NCBI RefSeq assembly: GCF_001542815.1
Contig: NZ_CP006992.1
Coordinates: 1,679,501-1,743,500 of the forward strand
Reading direction: 5' to 3'
Source: Methylobacterium sp. AMS5
GTDB lineage: Bacteria > Pseudomonadota > Alphaproteobacteria > Rhizobiales > Beijerinckiaceae
DNA: 64,000 nucleotides
Shown: positions 36,101-44,000 of the stretch, piece after piece
Layout of the letters: each line of letters opens with the position of its first letter
Numbering within the stretch: the first letter of the stretch is position 1
The notes under the pieces: generated by a model
Databases searched by the model: none
What the model saw: only the letters and a program-made list of their open reading frames with translations
Told to the model about the DNA's origin: nothing
Program-made: the position numbers and the translations under genes

Positions 36101-38724
36101 TCGAAATCGACGTCCCTCATCCCGTCGCGCGGTCCCATCCAGGACCCGACCCGCTCGTCCTGGAACGCGATGACGGCCTCGACGGCGGAAAGGGCCTGCT
36201 TGTGCTCGTCGGCGAACGTGGCCGAGACCCCCGGCGGAACGACGACCCGGACGGAGCGCGCATGGGGCGGATCAACCGCCATGGTCCCGTCGGACTGCCT
36301 GCGCGAGCGCAGGATCACCGACGTCCCCGTCTCCCGCAGCCCGTCCCGCACCCCGTCGAGGGGGCGCTCGAGCATCGGCTGGGGCGTCGAGACAAGCGGC
36401 GCCTCAATCCGCTCGTGGCGCAGGTGCCGGCGCGGCCCGGCCGTCTCGTTCGGGATCGCGAGGTGAGGCGCCACGTCATCTCCCAGGCCAGGACCGCCGC
36501 CACGCACGATGCCGCCAGCCAGCACGGCGCGCATGCGCATGTAATAGCCCGCACCGAGCACCAGCCGCGGAATCTGCCATGCCGCTCCGGCGGTCCATCC
36601 GGCTGGCGGCGCGAGCGAATAGGTCTGCGACAGGCGCAGCGGCGCGCAGCCTTCCCTCAGGGCGATCTCGTCCGCCTCGGGATCGATCCCCAGAGGAGCG
36701 CCGAGCCAATTGGCCACGGTCTCGTCGACGTAGGCCCGCTGCCCCTTGCCCTCCGGCTGGAGTCGCGCTGGCAGCACGAGGGTCGCGCCGTCATAGGCCG
36801 CCCGGTCGGCGGCCAGCGGGATCACCTGCGCGAGCAGGCGGCCGAACTCGGTGTCCCGGATCACCGGCTGGGTCACGTCCGATGGGTCGCCGAACGCAAT
36901 CGTGCGGCGGCACAAGTCGCGCCACTCGATCACGCCGCCTTGCTGGACGCCGACGTCGAGGCGGTAACCCGCCGTCAGGTCCGTGGCGTCAACGATCTCG
37001 ACCGCGTCCGGCGCGGTGCGCGAGAGGCTGCGCAGCAAGGCGCCGGTGGCGGCGCGTCGCCGGCCGTGATCAAGCAGCGCGAGCCCCGCCGTGCGCAGCG
37101 TCAGCAACTGGCGGCCCTTCGCATCCGGATCGGACAGGGCCGTCCGCCGGTGGTCCAGAGCCTGACTCAGATCGATCGACGTGACGTCGAAACGGTAGTC
37201 GGCCTTGCACGCCGTCGTCTCGGACGCGGCGAGCGGCAGGTAGCCGTCCACCAACTCGATGGCGCCGCCGATCAGCGCATTCCGATAATCCTCGGGCTTG
37301 GTCGCCTCGAGCGCCGCCTTGATCTCGTCCTGCGTGCACGCGAACACGTCGGGACCGCCTTCGTCCGAGAGGCGGGCCTTGGCGGCAGTCCAGACCCGCC
37401 GCTCCGCACCGAGCGCATCGATCACGCCGGCGAGGAACGCGAAGCGCACCCGGTTCGCAATACCCTCCCGCGTCGCGACGGCCTGGGAGGAGAGGACCAC
37501 CGCCTCGACCTCCTCGATCGGAATCAGCACGTCAACGACGAGATTGAACAGGCGGGCGAGGGACGGCTGCGACTGGATGCCGAGGAGGCGGGCGCGGGCC
37601 TGCTCGTCGATCGGGAGTTGCGGGCACCTGCCGGGCTGCTCCGGCGGCGGAGTCCCGTGCACCGTGGCACTGCCGTGGCGGTCGACTGCGTCGTCGACGG
37701 CCCTGGAGATCTCGTCAATGCGCCTCGTGGCCGCCCGCTCGATGATGCTCGCCGCGGGGCTCGGATCCCGGGGAGAGGCCTTACCGGCCGCGGCGCTGCG
37801 GGCCTGCTCTGCGGCTGCCGCGACGTCCGCGGCGAGCAGCCGCTCCTGCAGCGCCTGCGGCCCGGCCGGCGCGCCTGTCCCTTCGGCACTGGCGTGCCGG
37901 ACGAGGCTCGGCACCGGGCCGGCCCAGCTTGGCCAGCCTCTGCCCCAGTCGAGGGGCTCGAACGGCTCGTAGGCGAGGTTGACCGGCCGCGGGGCGGCGG
38001 CACCCGCCGATCTGGAGGATTTCAGCCGCTCGATCAGGCAGCGGGCGCGCTCCGTCGACAGGACAAGGGCGGCCGCGGCCCGGCCCATCGGGCTCACCGC
38101 GACGGTCTCTGCGGCCGTCCCGCCGGGCTGCATGCCCGACACGCCCGACGCGTCGGGCGGCCCGGCGGGCGGGTTGGCGGGCACCTTCAGCTCTTCGAGC
38201 AACTTCGTACCGCCCGGTTTGATGACCCGGGCAAGGGCCTCCCACTCCTTCGTCTTGTCCTCCGGCTTGTCCGCCGGGGCGAGGAGCTTGCGCCACAGCA
38301 TTCCGATCGCCGTGACGTCGGCCGCGCGCCGGGACTTCCAGCTCGCGATGTCCGGTGGGGAGCCACCCGGAAGGGCGCGGCGGTCGTGGTACATGGCCCG
38401 GATGGCGGGCACTCGCCGCGCCGCGCCGCCATTCGCGCCGGGAGCAGGATGCTCCCGGTCGACAGGCGCGACTATGACGGCGACCGGGCTCCCGCCAATC
38501 TCGGCAAAGTTGCCGATATCGGCGCCGGCGAGGTCGCGCTCGATCAGTTCTGGCCATTGCCGGAGATCGACCGTCCTGCCGATGTTCCGGCGGTCGGGCG
38601 CGACGGGCGAAAGGATCAGCGCCGCGCGCAGGAAGCGGTGCCGAGCCCGCCACACGATTCCGGCCGGCACGATCCGGACACCGACGCCGACGGGAATGGG
38701 GGGATGATTGGTGTCGTCGGGCAT
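33142..38724 (-). CDS. Giant protein of unknown function, 1,860 aa (second gene of the operon)
   Basis: I do not recognise this protein. It begins MPDDTNHPPIPVGVGVRIVP with a GAGGGG ribosome site and no obvious signal peptide, 8 bp after the preceding gene's stop. Residues of about 20-110 look beta-rich. About 170-560 are Ala/Arg-rich and helical (for example AAALVLSTERARCLIERLKS, TRRIDEISRAVDDAVDRHGS). The rest is mostly beta-strand with frequent aromatic and Val/Arg pairs, as in RVTWRRPGATSGANERLGLV and VWYADVALSGLGVAAPFVRL near the C-terminus. There are few cysteines, no transmembrane helix, no RTX or YD repeats and no catalytic motif I can name. Codon use matches the host-like high-GC style. 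It probably works with the other giant protein, since they are translationally close and share similar beta-rich segments. Confidence 0.75.
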   Translation of the reverse strand: MPDDTNHPPIPVGVGVRIVPAGIVWRARHRFLRAALILSPVAPDRRNIGRTVDLRQWPELIERDLAGADIGNFAEIGGSPVAVIVAPVDREHPAPGANGGAARRVPAIRAMYHDRRALPGGSPPDIASWKSRRAADVTAIGMLWRKLLAPADKPEDKTKEWEALARVIKPGGTKLLEELKVPANPPAGPPDASGVSGMQPGGTAAETVAVSPMGRAAAALVLSTERARCLIERLKSSRSAGAAAPRPVNLAYEPFEPLDWGRGWPSWAGPVPSLVRHASAEGTGAPAGPQALQERLLAADVAAAAEQARSAAAGKASPRDPSPAASIIERAATRRIDEISRAVDDAVDRHGSATVHGTPPPEQPGRCPQLPIDEQARARLLGIQSQPSLARLFNLVVDVLIPIEEVEAVVLSSQAVATREGIANRVRFAFLAGVIDALGAERRVWTAAKARLSDEGGPDVFACTQDEIKAALEATKPEDYRNALIGGAIELVDGYLPLAASETTACKADYRFDVTSIDLSQALDHRRTALSDPDAKGRQLLTLRTAGLALLDHGRRRAATGALLRSLSRTAPDAVEIVDATDLTAGYRLDVGVQQGGVIEWRDLCRRTIAFGDPSDVTQPVIRDTEFGRLLAQVIPLAADRAAYDGATLVLPARLQPEGKGQRAYVDETVANWLGAPLGIDPEADEIALREGCAPLRLSQTYSLAPPAGWTAGAAWQIPRLVLGAGYYMRMRAVLAGGIVRGGGPGLGDDVAPHLAIPNETAGPRRHLRHERIEAPLVSTPQPMLERPLDGVRDGLRETGTSVILRSRRQSDGTMAVDPPHARSVRVVVPPGVSATFADEHKQALSAVEAVIAFQDERVGSWMGPRDGMRDVDFDHARAGGFPVWTFDAGTAGALDDGVGFGQPFSPKANGDSVFRPRTVDRPRRLPYHPDPMAEYLVIQVRDEAGKPLADRPLVVPVRPRGVTAPDVRPVAIEFVAQPVSSKTTTSSKGDAVLGLEAEDGTMMHADAALSVAKRPALFTLDAAGRLLRGTPRAGVSVGVSRVEVRLPPGTVADVVIWCLPTATNLARHFDVVETAALLASYDPGSGEACKPGQDLARTIADRIGAGESEVRAALDREAKVRAGSVTTLGQRQLEGATIRAVSGFVHAMATAAGAPEIAASIVIRTVHAVDQPLSVPTGVLSVHRLSTATRTAVLERGEAMPPAPEPGEAGILIAGTVTFDPATTGFVEIVAEGESLVGGRFDDPDERKRSLDQVARGLWPIDPARNAPKDPRDVYGFSVAPDDSVTFEREQAVLLRIDSPAGIWPSSDLLELQRAAAKAEQAAKAGNVDRLALRATTPFVLADTRARRLSLTVRVGSRTANSFRNGASGRMLEAAKTVLTGTAQTVILPATKAPAQLVPLTVAPSARITPASRGPGSAVVVREPMLRVTWRRPGATSGANERLGLVLWPPEILSDRIGPDHDTVVRDYDGADYLAALQRRDIDMRGFSDADLGPGGVYVTRWGRDPIKSGPGPLGWLMPADAFADLGTAPIDSPSAPKAQRWDALACADAEVVYVPRATMPIPGGTPGADGTGTTMEVALLTYRPRFDADREVWYADVALSGLGVAAPFVRLGLVRYQPLAERVLRVSEPVVEWAQIMPGRRVVATASRTERGLVTVTVTGPGSFHAAAEPDGHDAARLSWWRQRPLMRMTVLRRGPDGVETPARLADPDGTIRNGKRHPWAERTFIPRTQAELDCYLTRFDADKPCPDPPPGIHLPLPDCAVLPNPDRQAAGSLCWTGTFRLATDPLDDAQVEHVVFVEEIDAMRPATYAQEPVDEGAADFPNDDQLVLSGPRFAARVEIGPHATEADNSAKRGRGAS

Positions 38725-38732
38725 GCCGCCCC

Positions 38733-41700
38733 TCAGATCGGTTGGCAGGGGGAGAGGCTGGCATCGAAGTAGTCGCGGTAGCCCGTCCAGTCGGCGCGCT
38801 GCGACCGCGAGGCGACCTTGAGGCGCGGCGGCCTCGGAGCTCGGCTTGCGGGCTTCTTGCCGGGCGTCATCGCGGCCCACTCGACGCGGACGAAGGGCGG
38901 CAGGAGGTCGGAGGGAAGCGAGGCCGTTCCCGTTCCCTGCTGCGAGCCCATCTTGGTGCCCTGGTCGCTGCTGACCCGGACCCTGAACTCGATGTCGTCG
39001 ATGCCGAGCGAGAACGAGAAGGTATAGGTCGCCTCGCCCTTGACCGGCCCTCCGCGCCCCTGCTGCTTCAGGCGCACGAAGAGCGAGGTCGAGAAGCCGA
39101 AGCAGGCGATGGAGGCGGAGCCCCGGGCCATGAACGTGCCGCCGAGTTCGGAATCCTCCGCGGTCGCGCCGATTCTGACGTAGAGCCCGAGCGTCACCTG
39201 CCCGTTGCCGCTCAAGGGGCCGAAGCCGAAGGCGAACACGCCGCCATAGTCGAACGAGCACTCGAACGACCTGAAGCCCGACTGCGTGTCCGTGACGAAG
39301 CTGAGATAGCCGCCGCCGCCGAAGATCGTCGAGGAGATCAGGAACGGCGCCTCCGGCCGGCCGATCGAGACCCGGAAGCGGGCCGGGCTGTTCTGGAACG
39401 GCAGCTCCGCGCCAGCGAACAGGACCACGTTCGAGAAGCTCAGGGTGCCGACGCCGAAGCTGCCGAGATTGACCCCGTAGGCCGCCTCGATCCCGGGCTC
39501 CTCCGCCAGGAGCCCGACCTTGAGCCCGCCCCCGCGCGGCGAGAGATAGGCCTGGAGGTCGTCCAGGAACTTCGCGTCCTTGCCGATCTCCGTCCGTCCG
39601 AACCGCACGTCGAAATCCGGTGACCGCCCCGTGCCCGCCGTGAAGGTGAGCCCACGGAAGCCGATAGTCACCGCCTCGAAGATCCCGGGGATCAGGTTGA
39701 TCTTGAACGGGCCGACCGAACCGGTGACCGTGACTTTCGCCGGTGTGGCCGCGTCGAGCAGGTCAACCTCGGCCAGGGTCTGGATCGCGAGCCTCGAGTC
39801 GCCCTCGGGCTTGAGGAAGGGGTTGCCGCCTTTCGGGAGCTCGTCGAGTTCGCCGCCAAGGTCATAGGACAGCCGGGCGCGGGTGGGGATGAGCTCGCGG
39901 ATGCGGGATTCGATCTCGTGACGGAATGCCCGCAGGTCGAGAGCGCGCACGAGGGCGACGCGCAGTTGCGACGCGTCGATCCGGCCGAAGCGCTCGACCA
40001 ACTCGACGAGCGCGGGGGCCGCCCAGATCTGGCCGAGCCCGTCGAGCGCCGCGAAGACCGCGACGGCCTTGCCGTCCTTGGCGGCGTCGCGGGCCTGCTT
40101 CACGAGATCCTGCTCCCGCGCGAGACGATCCTGCTTCGCGCCGCCGACCGTATCGTGGACGACGAAGAGGTCGTCCACGCCGAGCTGCGTCTCGAGGCTG
40201 CGCAGGAGGGTGTCGACGAGCGGGGTCTCGGCCCGAACCTTCGCGACCGCGGCCGCGATCTCGGTCCGGCGCACCGTCACGGCCGCGTAGAACGCGACGA
40301 GGCCGTCGAGCGGCGCCTGAAGGGCCGTGACGATCCCCTTGAGCGCGTCTTGGAGCCGGGCCTCACCCTGCGCCGCCAGACGCGTTAGCAGGTCGAGCGC
40401 GGCCTGCTCGATGACGGCGAGGACCGTCCTGCGAAGGCTCTCGATCCGTGCGGCGACGCCGTCGAGGACGGTCTTCGCCGCCTGCGCGGCATCTGCGAGC
40501 GCGGCGGGCTGAGCCGTGCGGATCCGGTCGGCGGCGGCGTCTAGCCTGTTGGCGAGATCCTTGAGATCGTCCTGTCCGGTTCTGGCGAGCGGGATCGCCT
40601 CGCCGATCTGGCCGGCCGCTGCCTTTAGCTCCCCGGCGACGGCGGGCAACTGCGGCTCCAGAGCGTCCCCCGCCTCCTTCAGGGCGGCCTGGACCCCCGC
40701 GAGCGCATCCGGCGCCTTAACTGCCGTCACGGCCGCGACGGTGCGCACGCCTCCGGCCGCCAAGTCCAGCAGCGCCGCGATCGCCTCCCCGGCCTTCCGC
40801 TTGGCAGTCTGGTCAGCGGCGGCGAGGAGCATGCTTTCGAGAGCCTCGCGCGCCTGCGCGGCCTGCCGGCCGAACGCCATGACGGCGAGCACGAGAAGCT
40901 TCTGTGCGCCTGCGAGGCGACGCATCGCGGCGGGAAGGTCGGCGCCCGAGACGACGCAGCCCGTCTGACCGCCCGCCAGCAGGGCCGAGAGCTCACGACG
41001 GACATCGGCTAAGCCGGCGAGCGCGTCCGCGAGCGCGCCTGCTGTAGCGAAGAGTGCGTCCCGGGCACGCTTTATTGCCTCCTGATCCGAACCGGACGCC
41101 GCCTGCTCCGCCTCCTGCAGCGTCGTCAACGCAGCGAGGGCGGCGCTGCTGAACGTCGCGCTGGCCGTGACCGTGCAGGTGCCGGACCCAGTCGAGGTCT
41201 TCAGGCGCACGATGCAGCCGGCAAGCCTGTCAATGTCGTCCGCGCTCGGGAGGACGGCGTCGGCCGCTCGCGACAGGCCTTGCCGGAGGGCGGCACACGC
41301 AGCGCCGATCTCGCCGATCCGCGCGGACTCGTCGAGCTTGGCGAGGAGCGTCGCCACGGGAGGCAGGAAAGCTCCTAATTCCCGAAGGAAGGCGGCGGGA
41401 TCCTTGAGGAGGGCGTCCCCCGAGAGCATCCGCGCCAACTCTTCGATGCGTGCGGGCGCGGCGCTCAGGGTCCCGGCCCCGAGAGCCTGGAGCAGGGGCG
41501 CGACGGCGGGGGTGATGAACCGCTCCTCGAGCCTGCCCCGGAGCGTCTCTAGCTCCTTGTCTAGCGCGCCGCCGGGGTCGAAGCCGCTGAGGGCGTCCTT
41601 GATCGGCCCGATGGCCGCGGGCAGCTGCGTGTCGGCCAGCCGTGTGACGAGGCGCTTGAGCGCATCTTTCAGATCGGGATCGTCGTCGAGGTCCTTAGCG

Positions 41701-44000
41701 GCGGCCTCGAGCTTCGTCGTGATTGACACCGGCAGCGCAGTGAGACGCGCGCCCAGCGTGTCGACCGGCACGGTGCAGGGATTCGCTACGGCGCCGACGC
41801 ACAGCGCCTCCGCCAAAGCGCCGCGTACGGCCAAGTCCACCTGCACGGACACCTTCGCGCGCAGCGACTCCGCCTCCGCCGGGATCGGCACGGTGACGAG
41901 GAAGCGGCGCACCGCGACGCCCGCCTCCGCGACGAGGGGGGCGACGAGACGCCCCAGCAGCAGGCCGGGGAGCGACTTCAGGTCTTTCGTCAGGCCGCGC
42001 ACCAGGGCCAGGACGGCGTCGAACCGGCTCTTCAGCTCGCGGATGATGCCGAGCTGCTGGTCGGACATTGACGCGAGCGGATCTTGCGCGATCGCGTCGA
42101 GGGTCCGGATCAGCCGCTGCCCGGCCGCCTGCGTGGCGGCGAGGTTCGCCATGAACTCCGCGTCGCTCGTGCCCGCGTTCAGGCACTTCTCGAGACTCCC
42201 GCGCAGCGCCCCGATCGCCTCGCCGATCTGCGGGAAGGCCTTGCCGAGGCTGGCCGTCGTCGATCCGTCTCCGGCCTGCCGCGCGGCGATCTCGGCCCAT
42301 TTGGCCTCAACCGCCGTAATTATGTCCTTGAGCGGCTGGATCACCGTGTCGCGCAGGAGCGCACGCGCCTCCCGCGCGCCCTCCCGCAGCGTCCGCGAGC
42401 CGTAATCCACCACCTCGCGCAGCTCGGGATGCCGGTTTGCGATCTGGCCGACCGCGACCTTCAGCAGGTCCGCTAGGGACACGAGCCCGAGCAGGCGGGC
42501 GTCGTCAGGAAGGATCGCCTTCAACGGATTCCCGGCATCGAACGGGCTCTTGCCGTCGTTGGCGGTGAGGTAGGAGGTAGCGACGGGACGGGCCTCGGGG
42601 GCGGTTTCTCCGGGCGGGAGCGGAGCTGCTCTCGGCGGCGCGGCGTTGACGCTGAGAGGCCCGTAGCGCCGCGAGAGCGCGACGATGTTCATGTTGGGAT
42701 GGGCGACGCCGCCGGCGAGATTGCCCCGGCCCGCGAATTCCAGCTTGTGGACCTCGTCCCGCACGATCAGGAATGCTTCCGGGACGTTCTTCGTCTCACC
42801 GCCCGCAATCGGGTTGTCCTCCCCGAAGCCGGCGCGGACATAGAACGGATCGTAAGCGACCGTCCGCCAGATCGGGCCGCTCCCGGACAGCCGCTCGGCC
42901 TGGGTGAGGCGGCAGGACGCCGCCGCGACGAGCGGATAGAAGGGCGGCTGGTCCCGCCCGATCATCAGGGGGCTGCGGACGTAGTGGTCGTTCTGCGGCG
43001 TGTCCGGATCGCCGGTCCGCGGCGCCGGGCTCTCGCGCCCCTCGGCCTTCACGCTCCACCAAGCGGTCTCGTAGGTGGTGTCGCCGGGAGTGGTTTCGGG
43101 GGCCATGCGCACGGGCTGGCCGCGGCGGTCGAGGTAGCGGACCGGCCCGGTCCCGGCCTTGGCCCCGTCCTCCGGCACCCGGTCGTTGTAGTACCTCACC
43201 ACAGCCCCAACGGTCGCCGGGTCGTTGGCGGCCTGGTTGTCGACGAACAGGAGTGGCAGGCGCAGCGGCACGGCCTCGCCGGCGACCCGCATCTCGAACC
43301 AGACCTCGGCGCCGTCGCGGCCAGCGATCCGGGGCCAGAAGCAGAGGCCGGTGGCGCCGGGCCCGGTGAAGGTCAGCCGCCCGCTAGCCAGGACGTCCTC
43401 GACCTCGAGCGGCCCGCCGGGGCAGTCCGCGGTCCCTCCTAACTCCGCGGCGGGATCCACGAGGTCCGGCGTCGTGAGCGTGAGGATCTCGAGCTCCTGG
43501 CAGGACCAGCGCCGGCTGCGGTTGGGCTGGCCTTCGGCGGGATAGGTCTTGACCGGGTCTGCGACCTTCAGGAACTTGCGCTGGATCAGGACCGCCGTCG
43601 GCGCGCCGTCGCCCGCATCGACGATCAGCCTCTCGGTGAGCTTGACGAGGCTCGCGGTGTGGCCAAGCGGGAACAGGAAGCCCTTATAGACCACCTCGAC
43701 GACGACGTCGCGGCCGAGCACCGTGCGCTGGCGCCAGCGCTCGACCGAGAAGGCATCGAACAGGTTGCCCGCCTTCGTGCGCGCGGCGGCCGGTGGGACG
43801 AAGGTCGTGTCGAGGTTGATCGACCCGCCCAGCGCGCTGAGCGACAGCTCCGTTACCGACAGCGGTCGCGGCTGGTAGATCGCAGTCCAGTCCCGCAGGT
43901 CCTCTCCTGCGAGCTGCCCGTCCCCGGTGGTGCGCTCGATGTCGCGAAGGCGGAAGCCCGGCGGCGGCTCGATCTGGCTGCCCTTCGTATCGAGGCCCCC
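38733..44000 (-). CDS. Giant protein of unknown function, downstream part (about 1,755 aa), frame-shifted from its N-terminal half
   Basis: This frame continues the protein encoded at 47428-44003 and has no good start codon of its own. If one G were added to the G7 tract at 43996-44002, both would join as one 2,898-aa protein. Order in this part: a conserved-looking beta segment (VERWRQRTVLGRDVVVEVVY then KGFLFPLGHTASLVKLTER); more beta-rich sequence to about 42,500; an Ala/Leu-rich helical region of about 870 residues (42,490 to 39,880, e.g. REGAREARALLRDTVIQPLK); then about 270 residues rich in Gly, Phe and Ser with alternating strands (FGGGGYLSFVTDTQSGFRSF, FAFGFGPLSGNGQVTLGLYV), reminiscent of a beta-barrel or lipid-binding beta structure. 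The C-terminus ends DYFDASLSPCQPI. No named family is recognised. Confidence 0.7.
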   Translation of the reverse strand, partial: GGLDTKGSQIEPPPGFRLRDIERTTGDGQLAGEDLRDWTAIYQPRPLSVTELSLSALGGSINLDTTFVPPAAARTKAGNLFDAFSVERWRQRTVLGRDVVVEVVYKGFLFPLGHTASLVKLTERLIVDAGDGAPTAVLIQRKFLKVADPVKTYPAEGQPNRSRRWSCQELEILTLTTPDLVDPAAELGGTADCPGGPLEVEDVLASGRLTFTGPGATGLCFWPRIAGRDGAEVWFEMRVAGEAVPLRLPLLFVDNQAANDPATVGAVVRYYNDRVPEDGAKAGTGPVRYLDRRGQPVRMAPETTPGDTTYETAWWSVKAEGRESPAPRTGDPDTPQNDHYVRSPLMIGRDQPPFYPLVAAASCRLTQAERLSGSGPIWRTVAYDPFYVRAGFGEDNPIAGGETKNVPEAFLIVRDEVHKLEFAGRGNLAGGVAHPNMNIVALSRRYGPLSVNAAPPRAAPLPPGETAPEARPVATSYLTANDGKSPFDAGNPLKAILPDDARLLGLVSLADLLKVAVGQIANRHPELREVVDYGSRTLREGAREARALLRDTVIQPLKDIITAVEAKWAEIAARQAGDGSTTASLGKAFPQIGEAIGALRGSLEKCLNAGTSDAEFMANLAATQAAGQRLIRTLDAIAQDPLASMSDQQLGIIRELKSRFDAVLALVRGLTKDLKSLPGLLLGRLVAPLVAEAGVAVRRFLVTVPIPAEAESLRAKVSVQVDLAVRGALAEALCVGAVANPCTVPVDTLGARLTALPVSITTKLEAAAKDLDDDPDLKDALKRLVTRLADTQLPAAIGPIKDALSGFDPGGALDKELETLRGRLEERFITPAVAPLLQALGAGTLSAAPARIEELARMLSGDALLKDPAAFLRELGAFLPPVATLLAKLDESARIGEIGAACAALRQGLSRAADAVLPSADDIDRLAGCIVRLKTSTGSGTCTVTASATFSSAALAALTTLQEAEQAASGSDQEAIKRARDALFATAGALADALAGLADVRRELSALLAGGQTGCVVSGADLPAAMRRLAGAQKLLVLAVMAFGRQAAQAREALESMLLAAADQTAKRKAGEAIAALLDLAAGGVRTVAAVTAVKAPDALAGVQAALKEAGDALEPQLPAVAGELKAAAGQIGEAIPLARTGQDDLKDLANRLDAAADRIRTAQPAALADAAQAAKTVLDGVAARIESLRRTVLAVIEQAALDLLTRLAAQGEARLQDALKGIVTALQAPLDGLVAFYAAVTVRRTEIAAAVAKVRAETPLVDTLLRSLETQLGVDDLFVVHDTVGGAKQDRLAREQDLVKQARDAAKDGKAVAVFAALDGLGQIWAAPALVELVERFGRIDASQLRVALVRALDLRAFRHEIESRIRELIPTRARLSYDLGGELDELPKGGNPFLKPEGDSRLAIQTLAEVDLLDAATPAKVTVTGSVGPFKINLIPGIFEAVTIGFRGLTFTAGTGRSPDFDVRFGRTEIGKDAKFLDDLQAYLSPRGGGLKVGLLAEEPGIEAAYGVNLGSFGVGTLSFSNVVLFAGAELPFQNSPARFRVSIGRPEAPFLISSTIFGGGGYLSFVTDTQSGFRSFECSFDYGGVFAFGFGPLSGNGQVTLGLYVRIGATAEDSELGGTFMARGSASIACFGFSTSLFVRLKQQGRGGPVKGEATYTFSFSLGIDDIEFRVRVSSDQGTKMGSQQGTGTASLPSDLLPPFVRVEWAAMTPGKKPASRAPRPPRLKVASRSQRADWTGYRDYFDASLSPCQPI

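Noticed and set aside
35905..38772. A 955-codon plus-strand open frame opposite the second giant gene, and many similar long antisense frames elsewhere
   Set aside because: High-GC antisense shadow: Arg/Ala/Gly-rich composition, no domain, and the minus-strand frame has normal codon bias and better-ordered sequence.
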